Part shown: positions 24,319 to 37,752 of the stretch, piece after piece
How positions within the stretch are numbered: the first letter of the stretch is position 1
Layout of the letters: the number at the start of each line of letters is the position of its first letter
Source of the DNA: Heracleum sosnowskyi
Taxonomy: Eukaryota > Streptophyta > Magnoliopsida > Apiales > Apiaceae
Assembly: GCA_030848705.1 (NCBI GenBank)
Contig: CM061245.1
Coordinates: 78,603,564 to 78,667,563, forward strand
Reading direction: 5' to 3'
Length of the DNA stretch: 64,000 nt
Notes under the pieces: generated by a model
Databases searched by the model: none
Seen by the model: the letters and a program-made list of their open reading frames with translations, nothing else
Told to the model about the DNA's origin: nothing
Program-made: the position numbers and the translations under genes

Positions 24319-25509
24319 ATGAGTGCTCCAAAGACGACTGCTGGTATAAAAGTTCCCCCCTTCACTAGAGATGATTTCGGTTTGTGGAAGATGAAGATGC
24401 TGTTATTTATCAAGGCATCTAATCCGTTGTATATTGGCATATTAGAGAACGGACCATTTGTACCAATGAAACCAGTTAGTGAATCTACAGCTCCTGATGG
24501 TACCAGAATTCCTCAAGGCTCAACCCCAAAGGATTTATCTGAGTTCACAGATACAGACAAAGAACTGATTCGATTGGATACAGGTTTGATGCTGATATTG
24601 ACAGACTCCGCATACAAGGAAATGAGCTATCAGTTAATGAACTGTGTGAGCGGGAAACAAATGTGGGATACCATAAATTTGATAATGGAAGGAACTGAAG
24701 ACGTGCAGGAAAACAGATTGGACATCCTGACCTCTCAATATGAATCATTTAGGTCACTTCCTAGAGAAAGTATAACTCAGGTCTTTGAGAAATATACTAA
24801 ACTGCTGAATGAATTATCCATGAAAGGGAAGACCTATCCTCTGAGAGAGACAAACAGGAAGTTCATGACACTGCCCCATCATGTAGAACACAAGTCTTCA
24901 TCCATAAGGGAAAGAATTGATTTTACTAAGATGCCATTGGAAATGATTTATGGCAAGCTGAAGACTTATGAGATGGAGCAAGAACAACGAGTGATAATCT
25001 ACGGACCAAGGACAGTGGACAACAAGAACTCTGCACTTGCAAGATCAGCAGCACTTGTAGTGGATGAACCAACATCTTTTGATATTCAGGTTCAAACCCC
25101 TAGAGCTGGAAAAGAGGTGATTATAGAAGCTGAAATGGATTATGTGAATCTGGGTGTTGATGAAAGTGACTACTACACCCTAGAAGAGCTTGAGCAAATG
25201 GAAGACAAAACCATGGCGTACTTAGCTGCAAAGTTTAGCCACATTCGTTTCAAGAGAAACCCTAAGTACAAGTTCAAGGGCTCAACCAACAGATTCCAGA
25301 AGAGCAAGTATTCACCAGGCACAAGCTTTAAGGGAGGCTACAAGACTGGCATGATTGATAGAAGCAAATCAAGATGCTACAGCTGCAATGAGTTAGGGCA
25401 TTTCGCCACTGAATGCCGGAAGCCTCATCAAGCAAGAGACAAGAAAGATGTCTATGAGAAGAAAGATTCTTATGATAAGTTGAAGAAAGAGAGGAAAAGC
25501 TTATATTGA
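24319..25509 (+). pseudogene. Sire-1 gag
   Basis: The frame starts MSAPKTTAGIKVPPF and has the copia gag core with FGLWKMKMLLFI (about residues 16-27), GKQMWDTI and a run to a CCHC zinc knuckle (CYSCNELGHFATEC, about residue 352). This is the capsid and nucleocapsid part. At 25507 the frame meets TGA; the continuation (KSWDDTDSDEEEEYVN) is in another frame, so a single-base indel split the protein. Confidence 0.88.
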
Positions 25510-26647
25510 AGAGGGTAAAAGTTGGGATGATACTGATTCGGATGAAGAGGAAGAGTATGTGAATCTTGCCCTAATGGCTGACTCTTCACAATCATCTCAG
25601 GTACCTATCTTAACAACAATTGACATGTCTAATTCTGAGTACAAGAATACTGTGCAAGATCTTAGTGTAGAATTGTTTAATGTACACACAAGCATGCTAG
25701 CATCAGAAATTGAAAATGCTAAGTTAGTTCTTAAGATTAAAAATCTAGAATCTAATAATGAAGAACTAATGCTTGTAGCTGTCACAATAGAAGATCTAAA
25801 ACAGAAAATTGAGTACTTAGAGAACAAGGTCAAGTGTAATTGTGAGATAGAGACAATCCTCAGGAAGCAGATTTCAGATTTAGATTTAAAACTGAATGCA
25901 TATAAGAACTCCACCCTAATTGATAAGGAAATAATTGATACTCAGACCTTAGGGAATAAAACTGCTATAGGATTTGACTACAACAAGAAAACTGGAAAGA
26001 AAATAGTGGAATTCCCTGTGACACCTCCAGCTGTCAAGAGGAATACTCTAAATGTTCTTAAGAATGTAGATTGTCCAGTTTTTGTTAATCCGTTTCCAAC
26101 ACTTTTCAATGAGGATGATCTAATCATTAGACAAGAATTGCTTGAGGAGGATATGTTGAAGGAAAAAGAGATTAAGACTAAGTTGCCTAGGAAATCAGTA
26201 AAAACTGTGTTACCTAAAACTGATGTAGGCAATAAGGTTAGCAAGGTTAAAAAGAACAGGAATGGGAAAGATGTTAATCAGAATATTGTTTCTTCTTCTC
26301 CCATTGCATCTAGGAAGTTGTGCACTATTTGTAATTCTACTGGACACCTTACACATGCATGTAAAAAGGTTAAAGTAGAAACTGCTGATACTTCTGCAAT
26401 GCATAACATGTCTGACATGCCTGATCTTCATGAACCCTGTGGAAAGAAACAGTGTTTGCTATGTACATACAACATCATGCATGCGTATTTTAAGTTGATG
26501 AATGCATCTGGTAGCAATAACACTGATAATGTTAAATCCATAGAAAGCATGAATGTCAAACAAGTTAAGACTGACTTGAATGTTACTCCTGTTAAAGTAT
26601 CTAAACCTTCAGGACCCAAGCAAGTTTGGGTACCAAAGTCCGCTTAA
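25510..26647 (+). pseudogene. Sire-1 gag C-terminal extension
   Basis: Open from before 25559 to 26647. It continues the gag frame after the indel. It contains a long charged, probably coiled-coil stretch (residues about 25-120 of the frame starting at 25559). A second Cys cluster, CTICNSTGHLTHACKK, and a third, CGKKQCLLCTYN, follow. It ends KQVWVPKSA. Extended gags with a coiled coil are a Sirevirus trait. Confidence 0.78.
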
Positions 26648-29600
26648 TCAATCTGTGATTGTAGGGTAAGGTTAAAAGCTCGAAGGTTGTGTGGATTCTG
26701 GATAGTGGTTGTTCTAGACATATGACATGTGAAGAGTCCCTGCTTACAGAGGTGGTTAAGAAGACCGGCCCGATTGTAACCTTTGGAGATGACAACAAAG
26801 GATTCACTACGGGATATGGTAATCTGAGAATTTGGAATGTCATCATTGAAAACATCTCTCTTGTTGAAGGATTGAAGCACAATCTTCTAAGTATCAGTCA
26901 ATTCTGTGATAAAGGATACAATGTGGATTTCAGAAAGGACAAGTGCTTAATCACAAACATGAAGGATGAGAAGCTTGCTCTACTGGGAGTGAGAAAAGGA
27001 AATTTGTTTATAGCTGACTTAAGTTCTACCAGTGAAGGAGAAGTTACATGTTTCTACAGTAAGGCATCTTCAAAACAAAGTTGGCTATGGCACAAGAAGC
27101 TCTCACACTTGAACTTCAAAACTATGAACTCTTTGGTAAAGAGAGAGTTGGTGAGAGGGTTGCCCTGATGGAATTTTATCAGGAGGGACTATGTGAAGCA
27201 TGTGAAAAAGGGAAGTCTAAGAAGGCATCACACGGAAGCAGAGAAATGACAAGCATTGCTGAACCTCTTTAGCTGATTCTTATGGATTTATTTGGTCCAG
27301 TCAATGTTATGTCACTTTCAAGAAAAAGATATGCATTAGTGATGGTGGATGACTACTCCAAGTACACGTGGGTGTTATTCTTACATTCAAAGGATGAAGC
27401 AACACAACTTATCATTGATCACATCAAGAAGATAGAAGTGGAAGCTAAGCTACCTGTGCGGACAATCAGATCAGACAATGGAACTGAATTCAAGAATGCA
27501 GTTCTTAATGATTTCTGCTCAGAGAAAGGAATATCTAGACAGTATTCAGCACCAAGAACTCCTCAACAGAATGGAGTAGTGGAAAGGAAGAACAGAACCT
27601 TGGTTGAAGCAGCAAGGACAATGTTAAATGAATCAAAACTTCCCACTTACTTTTGGGCTGAAGCAGAGAATACAGCTTGATACACTCAGAATCGAACCCT
27701 GATTAACAAAGATCATGAAAAGACTCCGTATGAGTTAATGGCCAACAAGAAACCAACACTGAATTACTTTCATGTGTTTGGTGCAAAGTGCTTTGTACTA
27801 AAAGATGGAGAACATCTAGGCAAGTTTGATGCCAAAGCAGATGAAGGCATTTTTCTAGGCTATTCTCTGGAATCTAAAGCCTACAGGGTGTATGTGATTG
27901 AAGATAAGAAGGTATTGGAAAGCCTAAATGTAACATTTGATGACACCAAAAGACCAGGCCTGCAAATAAGAGAGAACTCTGAATCCTTGGTATTTGAAAA
28001 TCTATAAGGAGATCTCTCTGACATTGAAGAAGAACCTGAAGTTGTTACAGTTATCAATAATAATGATAATGATTCTGGACCAAGTGGTGACAGTAGTGGA
28101 AATCATCAGACTACTACTGGATCCACTAGTCAATCAACAAGGTCAACAGATCATACCGTCAACAACTCAGGGGGAGCAGGAGAATGATCAACTAGTCACA
28201 CTCCACAACATTTTGAACAAGGAGAATCATCAAGATCGCATCTGCCAAGACAAAGGGTATGGAATAGAGATCATCCCTTTCACTTGATCATTGGTGATCC
28301 GGACACAGGAGTGAGAACTAGAAGGACATCACAAAATGAATGTCACTATTCTGGGTTTATTTCATAAACAGAACCTAAGAAAGTTGAAGATGCCCTAGAT
28401 GATCCAGATTGGGTGATTGCAATGCAAGATGAACTCAATCAGTTTGAAAGGCAGAAAGTTTGGAAGCTGGTACCCAGGCCTAAAGGAAAATCTGTTATAG
28501 GAACAAGATGGGTATTCAGAAATAAGTTGGATGAAGATGGCATTGTAACGAGAAACAAAGCCAGACTGGTTGCTAAAGGTTACTCTTAAGAAGAGGGTAT
28601 AGACTATGATGAAACCTATGCACCAGTATCAAGACTTGAGTCCATCAGGATGTTTCTGGAATTCGCAGCACATTCCAATTACAAAGTATATCAAATGGAT
28701 GTGAAGAGTGCTTTTTCTGAATGGGGAGTTAGAAGAAGAAGTGTATGTGAAAATAACTTTACAAGAGGTGTCGTAGACAAAACTCTCTTTAACAAACAAC
28801 ACAAAAATGATTTGATATTGGTGCAAGTATATGTTGATGACATAATATTTGGTTCTACTAATGATGATCTATGCAAGAGATTTGCTAAGTTAATGCAGAG
28901 TCGATATGAAATGAGCATGATGGGTGAATTTTCATTCTTTCTTGGACTGCAAGTGTATCAAAGGCTAGATGGAATATTCATTTGCCAGTCCAAGTACATT
29001 AAAGATCTTATGAAGAAGTATCAAATGGAAGACTCATCTACAGCAAAGACTCCAATGCCAACTGCCACTAAGCTTGATAAGGATGAAACTGGTAAGAAAG
29101 TTGACATCACAGGCTACAGAGGTATGATAGGCTCCTTACTATATCTCACTGCAAGTAGACCAGATATAATGTTTGCAACATGCTTGTGTGCTAGGTTTCA
29201 GTCTGATCCTAAAGAATCTTATCTAATAGCTGTTAAGCGAATATTTAGATATCTTAAGGGAACCCCAAATCTTGGAATTTGGTACCCTAAAGATACATGA
29301 TTTGATCTTATTGGATATACAGACTCAGATTTTGCAGGTTGTAAGATTGATCGGAAGAGTACTTTAGGAAGCTGTCAGTTTCTTGGAAGAAGGTTAGTTT
29401 CTTGGTACAGCAAGAAGCAGCACTCAGTGTCCACATCAACAGCTGAGGATGAATACATAGCTGTTGGTAGCTGTTGTGCTCAGATCTTGTGGATGAGGAA
29501 CCAACTCCATGACTATGGACTTTTGTTGACAAAGATTCCAATATTTTGTGACAACACAAGTGCCATAGCAATCTCCAACAACCCAGTGCAACACTCGAGG

Positions 29601-29783
29601 ACGAAGCACATCGACATCAGGTATCATTTTATCCTAGAGCATGTCATGAATGGAACTGTGGAGTTACACTTTGTACCTACAGAGGAACAAATTGCGGACG
29701 TCTTCACTAAACCGCTTGATGAATCCACTTTTTCTAAGCTGGTTGGTGAACTTGGGATGTTAAATCTTTCTAATTTATTTTGA
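26648..29783 (+). pseudogene. Sire-1 pol, broken
   Basis: Protease reads WILDSGCSRHMT (about 26692). Gag-pre-integrase has WLWHKKLSHLNF and CEACEKGK in different frames. Integrase runs from about 27280 (DLFGP, RSDNGTEFK, QQNGVVERKNR). Reverse transcriptase runs from about 28395, with YVDDIIFGSTN near 28840. RNase H (TDSDFAG, STAEDEYIA) ends at 29783. Lesions are a frame change near 27165, TAG 27270-27272, TGA 27678-27680, TAA 28587-28589, TGA near 29298, and a deletion after MDVKSAF (about 28700-28765) that removes the YGLKQAPRAW region. Confidence 0.9.
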
Positions 29784-31128
29784 TTAGAAGTCAGTAACTG
29801 CAAGAAAGTCCTAGTGAATACATGAGTTTAAGAATTTCCATATCCTAAGGACTCGTGAATTTATTTTCTGGAGCAATTCTCATAGTTAAGATTATTGTAC
29901 TAATTTTATGTCATATTTATGGATGATATATCTTCTGGCATTTAATTGGTTATTAATTCTGAAATTATTTAGGTGCTAATATTTGTTCTAAATATTAAAG
30001 CATCTATTTAATTCGAATTAATTTACTTTGTTTTAAACATTGTAGATTAATGCAGCATAATTTATTGGATTTTAATTGGTTAATATCATTGAATGATATT
30101 TAGTCGATTTTATTCTAAGAAAATTGTGAATTTTTTGTTAACCTTGATTTTGGTAAATTTGAAAAAGTTTATACAGATTAAAAGTTGACAGAAAAACAAA
30201 AGGTTTGATTTTTAAAACAGAACAGGTTTTAGAAATTGAACAAGAAGCAAAAAATATCGAATTTAGAAAATTCGATAGTTTTTCTAAGTACTGGAAGAAA
30301 ACCATCGAAGCCTTTTTCGATAGTTTTTGGAAAAGGAAAAGAAAACTATCAAAATCAATTCTCGATAGTTTTTGAAAGTCAGTTGAAAAATTATCGAAGT
30401 CAATTTAATTCAATTAATATTTAAATTCTCGATAGTTTTTCATAAATGACCTCGATAGTTTTTGGTTGTACACAGATAGAGCATTCGATAGTTTTCCAGA
30501 AAACGTTCTAAATTCTGATTTTCAAACACTTCGGTAGTTTTTCAAAAAACTATCGAAGTGAAGTTGACATTTTTGCCCCTTAGAGAAAACTATCGATAGT
30601 TATTTTAAAAACTATCGAACAGTTAATTTACAATTTTAGCCCTGTTAGTTCAAAAAGTATTTAACAGCCCCTTAACGTTTTTTTTCTTATTCTGAGATCT
30701 GGGAGCTTGGTTTTATACTTACAAGAATACTTACACATCCAAGAACATCACTTTCGATAGAATTCTTCAGTTTTAACCGAGAAAAGCTTGAAAAAGTTAC
30801 TGTTTTTCATTCTTAATTGATATTTAACCGTGAAAACTTGATTATTTTAAGTTTTTGAAACATACTAAGGAAGAATCCATCGAACTTAAAATTTTGAACC
30901 TCAAAACTGTGTTATCAGTTCTTATCTTTAGAAGTTGATTGTTTAACAGTTAATTTCTTTGGAGTTTAGTGGTTGTTTAAAGTTTACTAATTTAGGGTTC
31001 TTTATTAAAGTGTTCGAAGTTGTGTAATTCAGAAATAGGGGGTATTTTGTTTAACGTAATTAATTAGAAATAATTAATTGAAAAATTAGTTTTGGTTGAA
31101 TTTAAATTTTCTGGAAATTTGAAATATA
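29784..31128 (+). other. Sire-1 spacer between pol and env-like gene, with repeated TTCGATAGTTTT motif
   Basis: No coding content. From 30255 to 30625 the core CGATAGTTTT or its complement AAAACTATCG occurs about a dozen times with minor variants, several as adjacent inverted pairs that could fold. The same core occurs in both Sire-1 LTRs. Confidence 0.85.
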
Positions 31129-34100
31129 ATGGCCGGAGAATTTATCGTAACTAAGACTAATCATGTCTCGTATCAGAATGTGCAATCCATTACGAACTTA
31201 CAGTTTCGTGCATGGGCACAATTTCTGAACACACGTTCTTTAGTGGCTTATGCACTGAGTACTCCTGCGGTCCTTTGCATTGATCAATTGATTGCACTGT
31301 ACACTACAACCACTGACACATCACAAGATAATACAAGCTCTTTCAGTTTTGTTGTGCTAGGGGGCAGAACAATAAGGGTGACGGAACATGATGTTAATAG
31401 GGTTTTACATTTTCCTACAGAAAACCTTGTTCCTGATCCCAATACTGAAGAAATGCATGCTTTCTTCACTCTCATTAGAAGTCAACAACCAAACTTCTTT
31501 GTGGGAGAGTTCCTAAAGCATTACCTGACCAAGCCATGGAATTTCTTCTTTCACACTTTAATCCATGTTTTTACTGCTAAGCTTACAAATCTGCATGGCA
31601 TTCCACTGTTTCTTCAGAAAATAGGGTTTGCCATTGCTAACAATAGGCATATAAACATTGGAAAGCTTGTGATTGATCAGATAATTCTATGCATGGGACC
31701 ACTGGATGAAAGAAAAAGCATAAATGATGTGCTTTCTTTCTATCTTAGGTTCCTACAGCTAATTCTGAATGATGTGTTAACAGCTGAAGAACGGGAGATT
31801 TTTGACGGCGAGGAGACCATGGAGTGCATGAAGATGAAGAGCAATGTCATAACAGCTCTGATAAAGAAGAATCGTCTTCCAGGGGTGCCTACTGTTCTAA
31901 CTGATTATCTAAGAACGGTACCCCTACCACTTCTACCCCCAGGGGAACAAGTAAACGAAGGTAATATCCCTGAACCTGTTGTGGCTCCACAACCTCAACC
32001 AATGGATGTTGATCCAGAGCCCTCAGTGGCCATACCTGACCAAGAGATTGCAAACCCACAATCTCTAACCACGGTCATAGAGCCTTTGGACGAGCCAAAT
32101 GAAAACATAAACGAACCTCCTTCCCTTACTATACCCAACATTCAAACATCCGTGAGTGTAGAGGGAGATAGTGCCTTAGCAGCACCACATAAGGAGATAC
32201 GCCATTCAACAACAACTCTGCCTTCCTCTAAAAGGAGAAGAATAGAAAATGAGGCAACTGTTGAAACTTCATTTCAATCATCCAAAGAGCCCTTTATTGA
32301 TTTTTCTGAAGCTGATTGGGCTACACTAACCAAAGCTATATCTGAACCAATAGCTCAATCAAATAAGGAAGAATTGACGGAAGCAACTGGTGTTCCGACC
32401 ATATTACGGTCAGGTTCACTGGTTGAAGGTTCTAAGAACCAAGAGTCTTCACAAATGTTGAGAGAAGGTTTTGACTTAAATGCACAATTACAAGGGTCAT
32501 TATCTAGCTCCCCAGATGGAACATATCTGGATCCTGCGGGTAAAGGGTCTGACGTAGGTGCAGATCGGCAACTCGGTGACAATGAATCAATTTTAATTGA
32601 GGAGTTAACTGAGGAAAAGTCTTCACAGACTTTAGAGGGAGTTTCAGGATCTCTGCTGTTAATAGAGCTTGATTCTAGCCTCCTAGAGATTCAACCTCTA
32701 GATCATACAAAGGATACATCATCTAAGGATGATCAGCAACTTGGTATATCCAAGGACGGGGACTTGCGAAGCCCCATTGCACCACCGGTGACCTCCTTAA
32801 GGACGGCTACGGTGATTTCTGATGCAGGTACAACTAGCACAAAGGGAATGAGTGAAACAAAAACACATACACTTGGCCTGAGTGGGAAAGGACAAATGAG
32901 TGAAACACCAATAGAAACGTTGAGTGAACACCCAGAGCCAAATGTGAGGAGTGACACCCAAACCCTTACAAACATTGATGACTTGCTACAACCTACAGAC
33001 AGAGAACTACATGTACAATCCACTCTCAAGGAGATGGCAGTCCATGATCGTGAAGGAAATCCACTATTCAAGGTTCCACTGAGACCTTCCTTTGACCAAG
33101 GGATCTCCTCCGGTCAAGCCAATGCTTCTTTAACTTCTATTCAAGAGAAGGTTGACTTGGTTGCAGCTGATTCCAGAAGAACCTACAGGGTCGACTTGAG
33201 AGCAGACGTCAAAGAACTTAGAGATGGTTTCATGAATCAAGTGCATTCCCTACAAATGAAGACGTTCTGGTTATCCGGGATGGTCAAGCTAGGGTCAAGG
33301 ATGCAATGAACACACTGTCAAGAGTGGAGTCTCCTCTCAACAAAAGATTGGATAAAATCGAGCAGACTACCAACTCAAGACTGAGTGATATTGACCAGAA
33401 GATAGCTTCTATACAGGAAATGAACAAGGACATTGCTCTATTCATGGAGAACCAGAGTGACGGGGTAGAGTCGATCTGGAATATGTTGAGAAACCAACAA
33501 CCTGGTCCTTCAACAGCCCATTATGCTGAGGATAACTTCGTGGAGGATTCTTTAACTAAGGGGAGAAAGATGGATGGGGGAAATGGGAAACTAATGAGAA
33601 GATCATAACCACTATTCCAGTGAGACAATACTGGATTGAAGACATTGTATAGGAAGATGTTGAAGAGGGATTTGAATTCATGCACGAGCAACAACCACTG
33701 GAAGAGCATGAACCATATTATCCAGAGCCAATTGAACATCCTATCTTGGATGATGATATGGGAGAAGCAAATCCTCTTACAACAGAACAAGAAGCTTCCT
33801 TGGAGAGATTGAAAGCTGAGAAAGCAGAAAGAGATGCTAGGCAGGCTGAGAAGGAAACTCACCAAGCAGTTCTGAGGAGTGAAAAGCTGAAGAGATTCAA
33901 GATGTATAATGAAGCAAGGAAGAAGAAAATGATTGATTTGCACAGAACAAAGGAAAAGATTGGGAGGTAGCTTACAACACTTTCTGCGGAGTTGAAGACG
34001 GATTAGAAGTCAACGACAATGCTGAGGTGGAAGTTATCATTCAAGATATAAGGAGTGCAAATCAAGAAAATGATACTTACTTCACTGCATTGAGAAATTC

Positions 34101-34770
34101 TCTTATCTTTCTGAAAGCTGAGGTTAAAGCAAATGGTGCCTGGAACATAGTGATCAACTTCATTGAGAAAGGTACATTTGTGATTTCTATTAAGTTTTTC
34201 GAACAGAGAACATACACAGAACTACAGGTGTTACTCATCAAGATCCAGAGAACTACAAGACTAAATGAACTGCTCCGTGAGCATGTTAAGTAAATCTTGA
34301 TGAAGGTCAGTCCTGAGATTACTGAAGACCCTCCTATGGTTAGATTCATGACGAATGACTTGTTCAGAATCTTCTATCTGACGGAGGACAAACTTAGAGA
34401 TTATCCAAATAATTATCTAATATCAGTTGAGAAGTATCTTAGATCCACTGGATTCACATCAACGGAGAAGGACAAAGCTGCAGACACTCTAAGAAGATAT
34501 CTAATGGAGAATGTTCCATACTATAGGAAGAGAGTGGAGAAAGGATTGGAAGTGCATACCAGACTACCAAACATGCCAAAGCTAAACATGAAAGATGTTA
34601 ACATTGCATGGTTGTGGGCTGGGGTGGGACAAGAGGTTGAATACATCGGAAGACACATCAAAGGAGCAATCCTTAAACCTGGAGAACCACTGCACTATCC
34701 TTCTGTGATTGATTATCAAGCTGCTAACTCCGATCCAGTGATTGAAGAAGGTGAGATTGAGATGGACTGA
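31129..34770 (+). pseudogene. Sire-1 env-like gene, frameshifted
   Basis: The first frame (31129-33308, 726 codons) starts MAGEFIVTKTNHVSYQN. Its folded-looking N-terminal part (residues about 20-250, FRAWAQFLNTR, TVRVTEHDVNRVLHF-like) is followed by a Pro/Ser/Glu-rich tail. The continuation is in pieces: 33306-33608 (coiled-coil), about 33680-33970, 34027-34293 and 34297-34770 (DYPNNYLISVEKYLRSTGF). The last part matches the Sire-2 gene at 53730. Sireviruses carry such a third gene; its function is unknown and 'env-like' reflects position. No signal peptide or fusion-like segment is obvious. Confidence 0.8.
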
Positions 34771-34990
34771 AGACATGAAGCAAAGAACAAAAGAACTATC
34801 AGCTCAGACTAGAGGAGCAACTTCATTGTATAAAGTTTTAATGTTTTTTGAAATTTGAAATCTGGAAATGTATATATCCTATCCAGAATGCATTTAATAT
34901 TATTAAGCTGTCTTACTTTAATTAGTTTCATGTTTCCTTAGTTAGTTGAGTTATCCTCGAGGTATTTGCTTGTCGAACTCTAAACAATCA

Positions 34991-35003
34991 AATAGGGGGA
35001 GAT
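34991..35003 (+). other. Sire-1 polypurine tract
   Basis: AATAGGGGGAGAT directly before the 3' LTR primes plus-strand synthesis in such elements. The same AGGGGGAGAT motif stands beside the 3' LTRs of Sire-2 and Sire-3. Confidence 0.85.
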
Positions 35004-36096
35004 TGTAAAGCATAATGTAACATAAGATGTAACAGAGATAACTACAGACACACAATAATATTAACAGAAGCACAGGAATCCAGAATCAAAGAAGAAAAGG
35101 TAAACTCAAAAATCAAAATATGGTATGTATTCTTGAAGTCCGTAAACAGGTCACGGAAAGAAGTTCATGAAAATGTTCAAGCCTCAGTGACAAATAAAGA
35201 AACAAGACTTTCAAGACTACAGAAGTATGTGAATGATTTAGAGTCAGTACCACAGGGTTCCAGTGATTTATTTGAAGCAACCAGCACGACAAAGGAATTA
35301 TCAGCAGCATTGAATTGAAGACATAGAAGAAATGATCAAGTGTTATTCATCTGTGAACCAGACCAGTTGCACCAGTTGACAGCACTTAAAAGATCAAGTT
35401 GTTTTATCGTCTCAGAAGAAATTGATTAAGTCTAAAACTAAACACCCTGAAACTCAAAAGGTTTTTTAAAAGATCAAGGACAAAAGAAATGGTTCGATGG
35501 TTTTTCTTAAAAGAAAACCATCGAATGAGATAAAGGAAATCAATCAAAAAACCATTATTAGTTAATTTGTCATTCAATAGTTTTATTTAAAAAACTATCG
35601 AATGGAAAATTAATTTAATATATTCGATGGTTTTCAAATTGAGGAGCAGGTGAAAAGTTTGTTGTTGTGTCAGGTTGATTGGAAAATGGACGGCCAAGAT
35701 TAATTGATTTATTTGGTTCGATAGTTTTCCAAATGAAGACTACAAATAGAGAATGAAGACAGTGTTCTTCTTCAGTTGGTTGGCAGAAGTGATCATATTT
35801 ACTCAGAAGAATTAAGTGCTCAAGAACAATTACTAGAAAATTTATAGTGCCTTAATTTAGAAAGTTTGTATTGATTACGTTAACCTGAACTCATTGAAGC
35901 TAATCTACGGATTAGATTTGTAGCACCCCTCGCGGATTATATTTATAAAACGATATATTCCCTGACTCTTGTTTTGATTTGGTGCATTTGATTTCGTAGT
36001 TGAACTGAATGATTTATCCTTGAACGAAATTAAAGAATTTGTGAGTATAGTATTCAACCCCCCCCCCCCCACCTCTACGATACTTTAGACCTAACA
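35004..36096 (+). repeat. Sire-1 3' LTR
   Basis: Pairs with 23060-24158. Its C run near the 3' end has grown to 13 (36058-36070) against 7 in the 5' LTR. It ends CTAACA, where Copia-B inserted. Confidence 0.92.
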
Positions 36097-36099
36097 AAG

Positions 36100-37504
36100 T
36101 GTTGGGTATAATTACTAACTACACAGCAACAATAGGGCAGTTATATATATATTTCGAATTAACAAGAACAGGCAAATAACCAATAAACGAAACAAACACA
36201 AAGGTCGAAATAAAAGTATAATCAGAGACTGTAAATAATAATATAAGAAAGAACACTTATCTCTCAGAAGCTTTAGCAAATACTGATAGATAAATAAAAC
36301 AGCTGAGTCGCCAAGCCTTCGAGAAGTCTTGACTGTTCTTGAAGAGATTATTGCCCCACTTACGCTGTGTTGGGTTGCAGCAATATCACTCCCAGGATAA
36401 AACAGCACAGATCAATCCACTCACAGTAGTCGGAATGATCAACAGCGACCAGCACCTCACTTCGCCCAAGAACTATGTATTCTGTATGTGTTGAGAGAAA
36501 AACAGAGAAGAGAATAGTTGCTAGGGTTTTCAGAGTTACGTATCTGTCTCCTCTGTCAAACGTTATATTTTGTATCTATATAAAATACAAAAATTAAACG
36601 TAAACAGACAAAATATTGTAACTGAAGATATGACATTTAATACTAATTATTCTGATTTAATTACCATAACAGTAGTCATCAGGATTTAACAGCTCAGTCA
36701 TGATTTCCTGGTCCATCAGGATTTGATCATCATCAGTACTCCAAGCCATCAGGACTTGCTGTCCGTCAGGAGTGGCATCAGTACTTGATCGACCATCAGG
36801 ATTTCGTCAGGACTGGACCATCATCAGGATTCAAATACTGACACAGCCATCAGGATCAGTAGTCATCAGGATTTCACTCCAAGTACTGACCAGGCCATCA
36901 GGATTTGATCCAAGAACTAGTCCATCAGGATTTAATATAAATCCTGACCCAGTTCGTATAGCTGTTATAAATAAATACTGATACTGTTAAATTAAATCAA
37001 TAAATAATATTAAATAAACAGGTAATAAAATTCCTCGCCCAGGTCGCCTCGCGTACGCGAGACGCCGAGACATTCGCCCAAATCGCCCTTCGACCCGACC
37101 CGACCCGACCCGAGTCGTGGCGGGGCGAGGCGGGGCGAGGCGAGGCGGGCGGCGGCAGCGCGCGCGTGTGTGTGTGTGCGCGTGAGGCACATACTAACAC
37201 CATGCACACCCACATGCCTTAGTAGTTGTACACTACTCTTGCACATGTTTCTATATAAACCCACCAACCTCTCATTACCAATTCTATGTGGGATACAAGT
37301 TATTTCAATATAACCAACCCACATAACCCATTTCAAGCAACCTATTTCAACTCAATTTATTTATGGATTACACTAAGAAAATTTCTTAGATCCAAACATG
37401 AAAGTTTAAGTCCTCATTACAAGGAACAACCTCCACTTGTTAGTTTCCAGAAATTCCATCAGAAACATATATAAAATATGTCTCAAACTTTCCATTTTCT
37501 AACA
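36100..37504 (-). repeat. Copia-B 3' LTR
   Basis: Minus-strand reading TGTTAGAAAATGG...CCCAACA. It contains about a dozen copies of CATCAGGATT-like units (36675-36950) and a CpG-rich block (37040-37190). The purine tract TTGTGGGGGAT (minus) lies beside it at 37505-37515. Confidence 0.92.
37040..37190. repeat. CpG-rich minisatellite block in the Copia-B LTR
   Basis: An island of C+G in AT-rich DNA, with CGACC and GGCGA/GGCGG units in tandem, then GCGCGCGTGTGTGTG. The other LTR has the same block at 43467-43612 with a few unit changes (GGCGT for GGCGG) and a shorter GT run. Confidence 0.88.
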
Positions 37505-37752
37505 ATCCCCCACAAATCCATACAGAAATGCATATCGGTCCTTATCATGACTTGTTTTTCAGAGTCGGTACCCTTCCGGGTTTGAACCCTCCTAAGTCCT
37601 CTACTTCGATGGCTACCGGATCTAGATGGAATGTTTCACCTTGAATCTTTATCCGTTTGGTGTAACCACACTCCATAGACGACGCCAAATCAAAGGCTAT
37701 GGTGCTGATCTACGGCTTTGAGACATTAATGGTCATGTCTCGATCCTGTTCG

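Larger units (their letters stand above)
23060..36096 (+). mobile_element. Sire-1: Sirevirus (Ty1/copia) with env-like gene
   Basis: LTRs lie at 23060-24158 and 35004-36096. The primer site TTGGTATCAAAGC follows the 5' LTR and a purine tract AGGGGGAGAT precedes the 3' LTR. Target duplication AAGTA lies at 23055-23059 and 43932-43936; the right copy was moved away by Copia-B. Order is gag, protease, integrase, RT-RNase H, a 1.3-kb spacer, then an env-like gene, the Sirevirus layout. Many frameshifts and stops and a deletion in RT show that it is dead. Confidence 0.92.

Noticed and set aside
31129..33308. Reading the long frame as a host gene
   Set aside because: It lies between RNase H and the 3' LTR of Sire-1, downstream parts match Sire-2's gene, and such a gene is typical of Sireviruses.
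36987..37336. Arg/Ala/Pro-rich frames over the CpG block
   Set aside because: Three overlapping frames stay open only because GC-rich minisatellite lacks stops. They occur in both LTRs and look non-coding.
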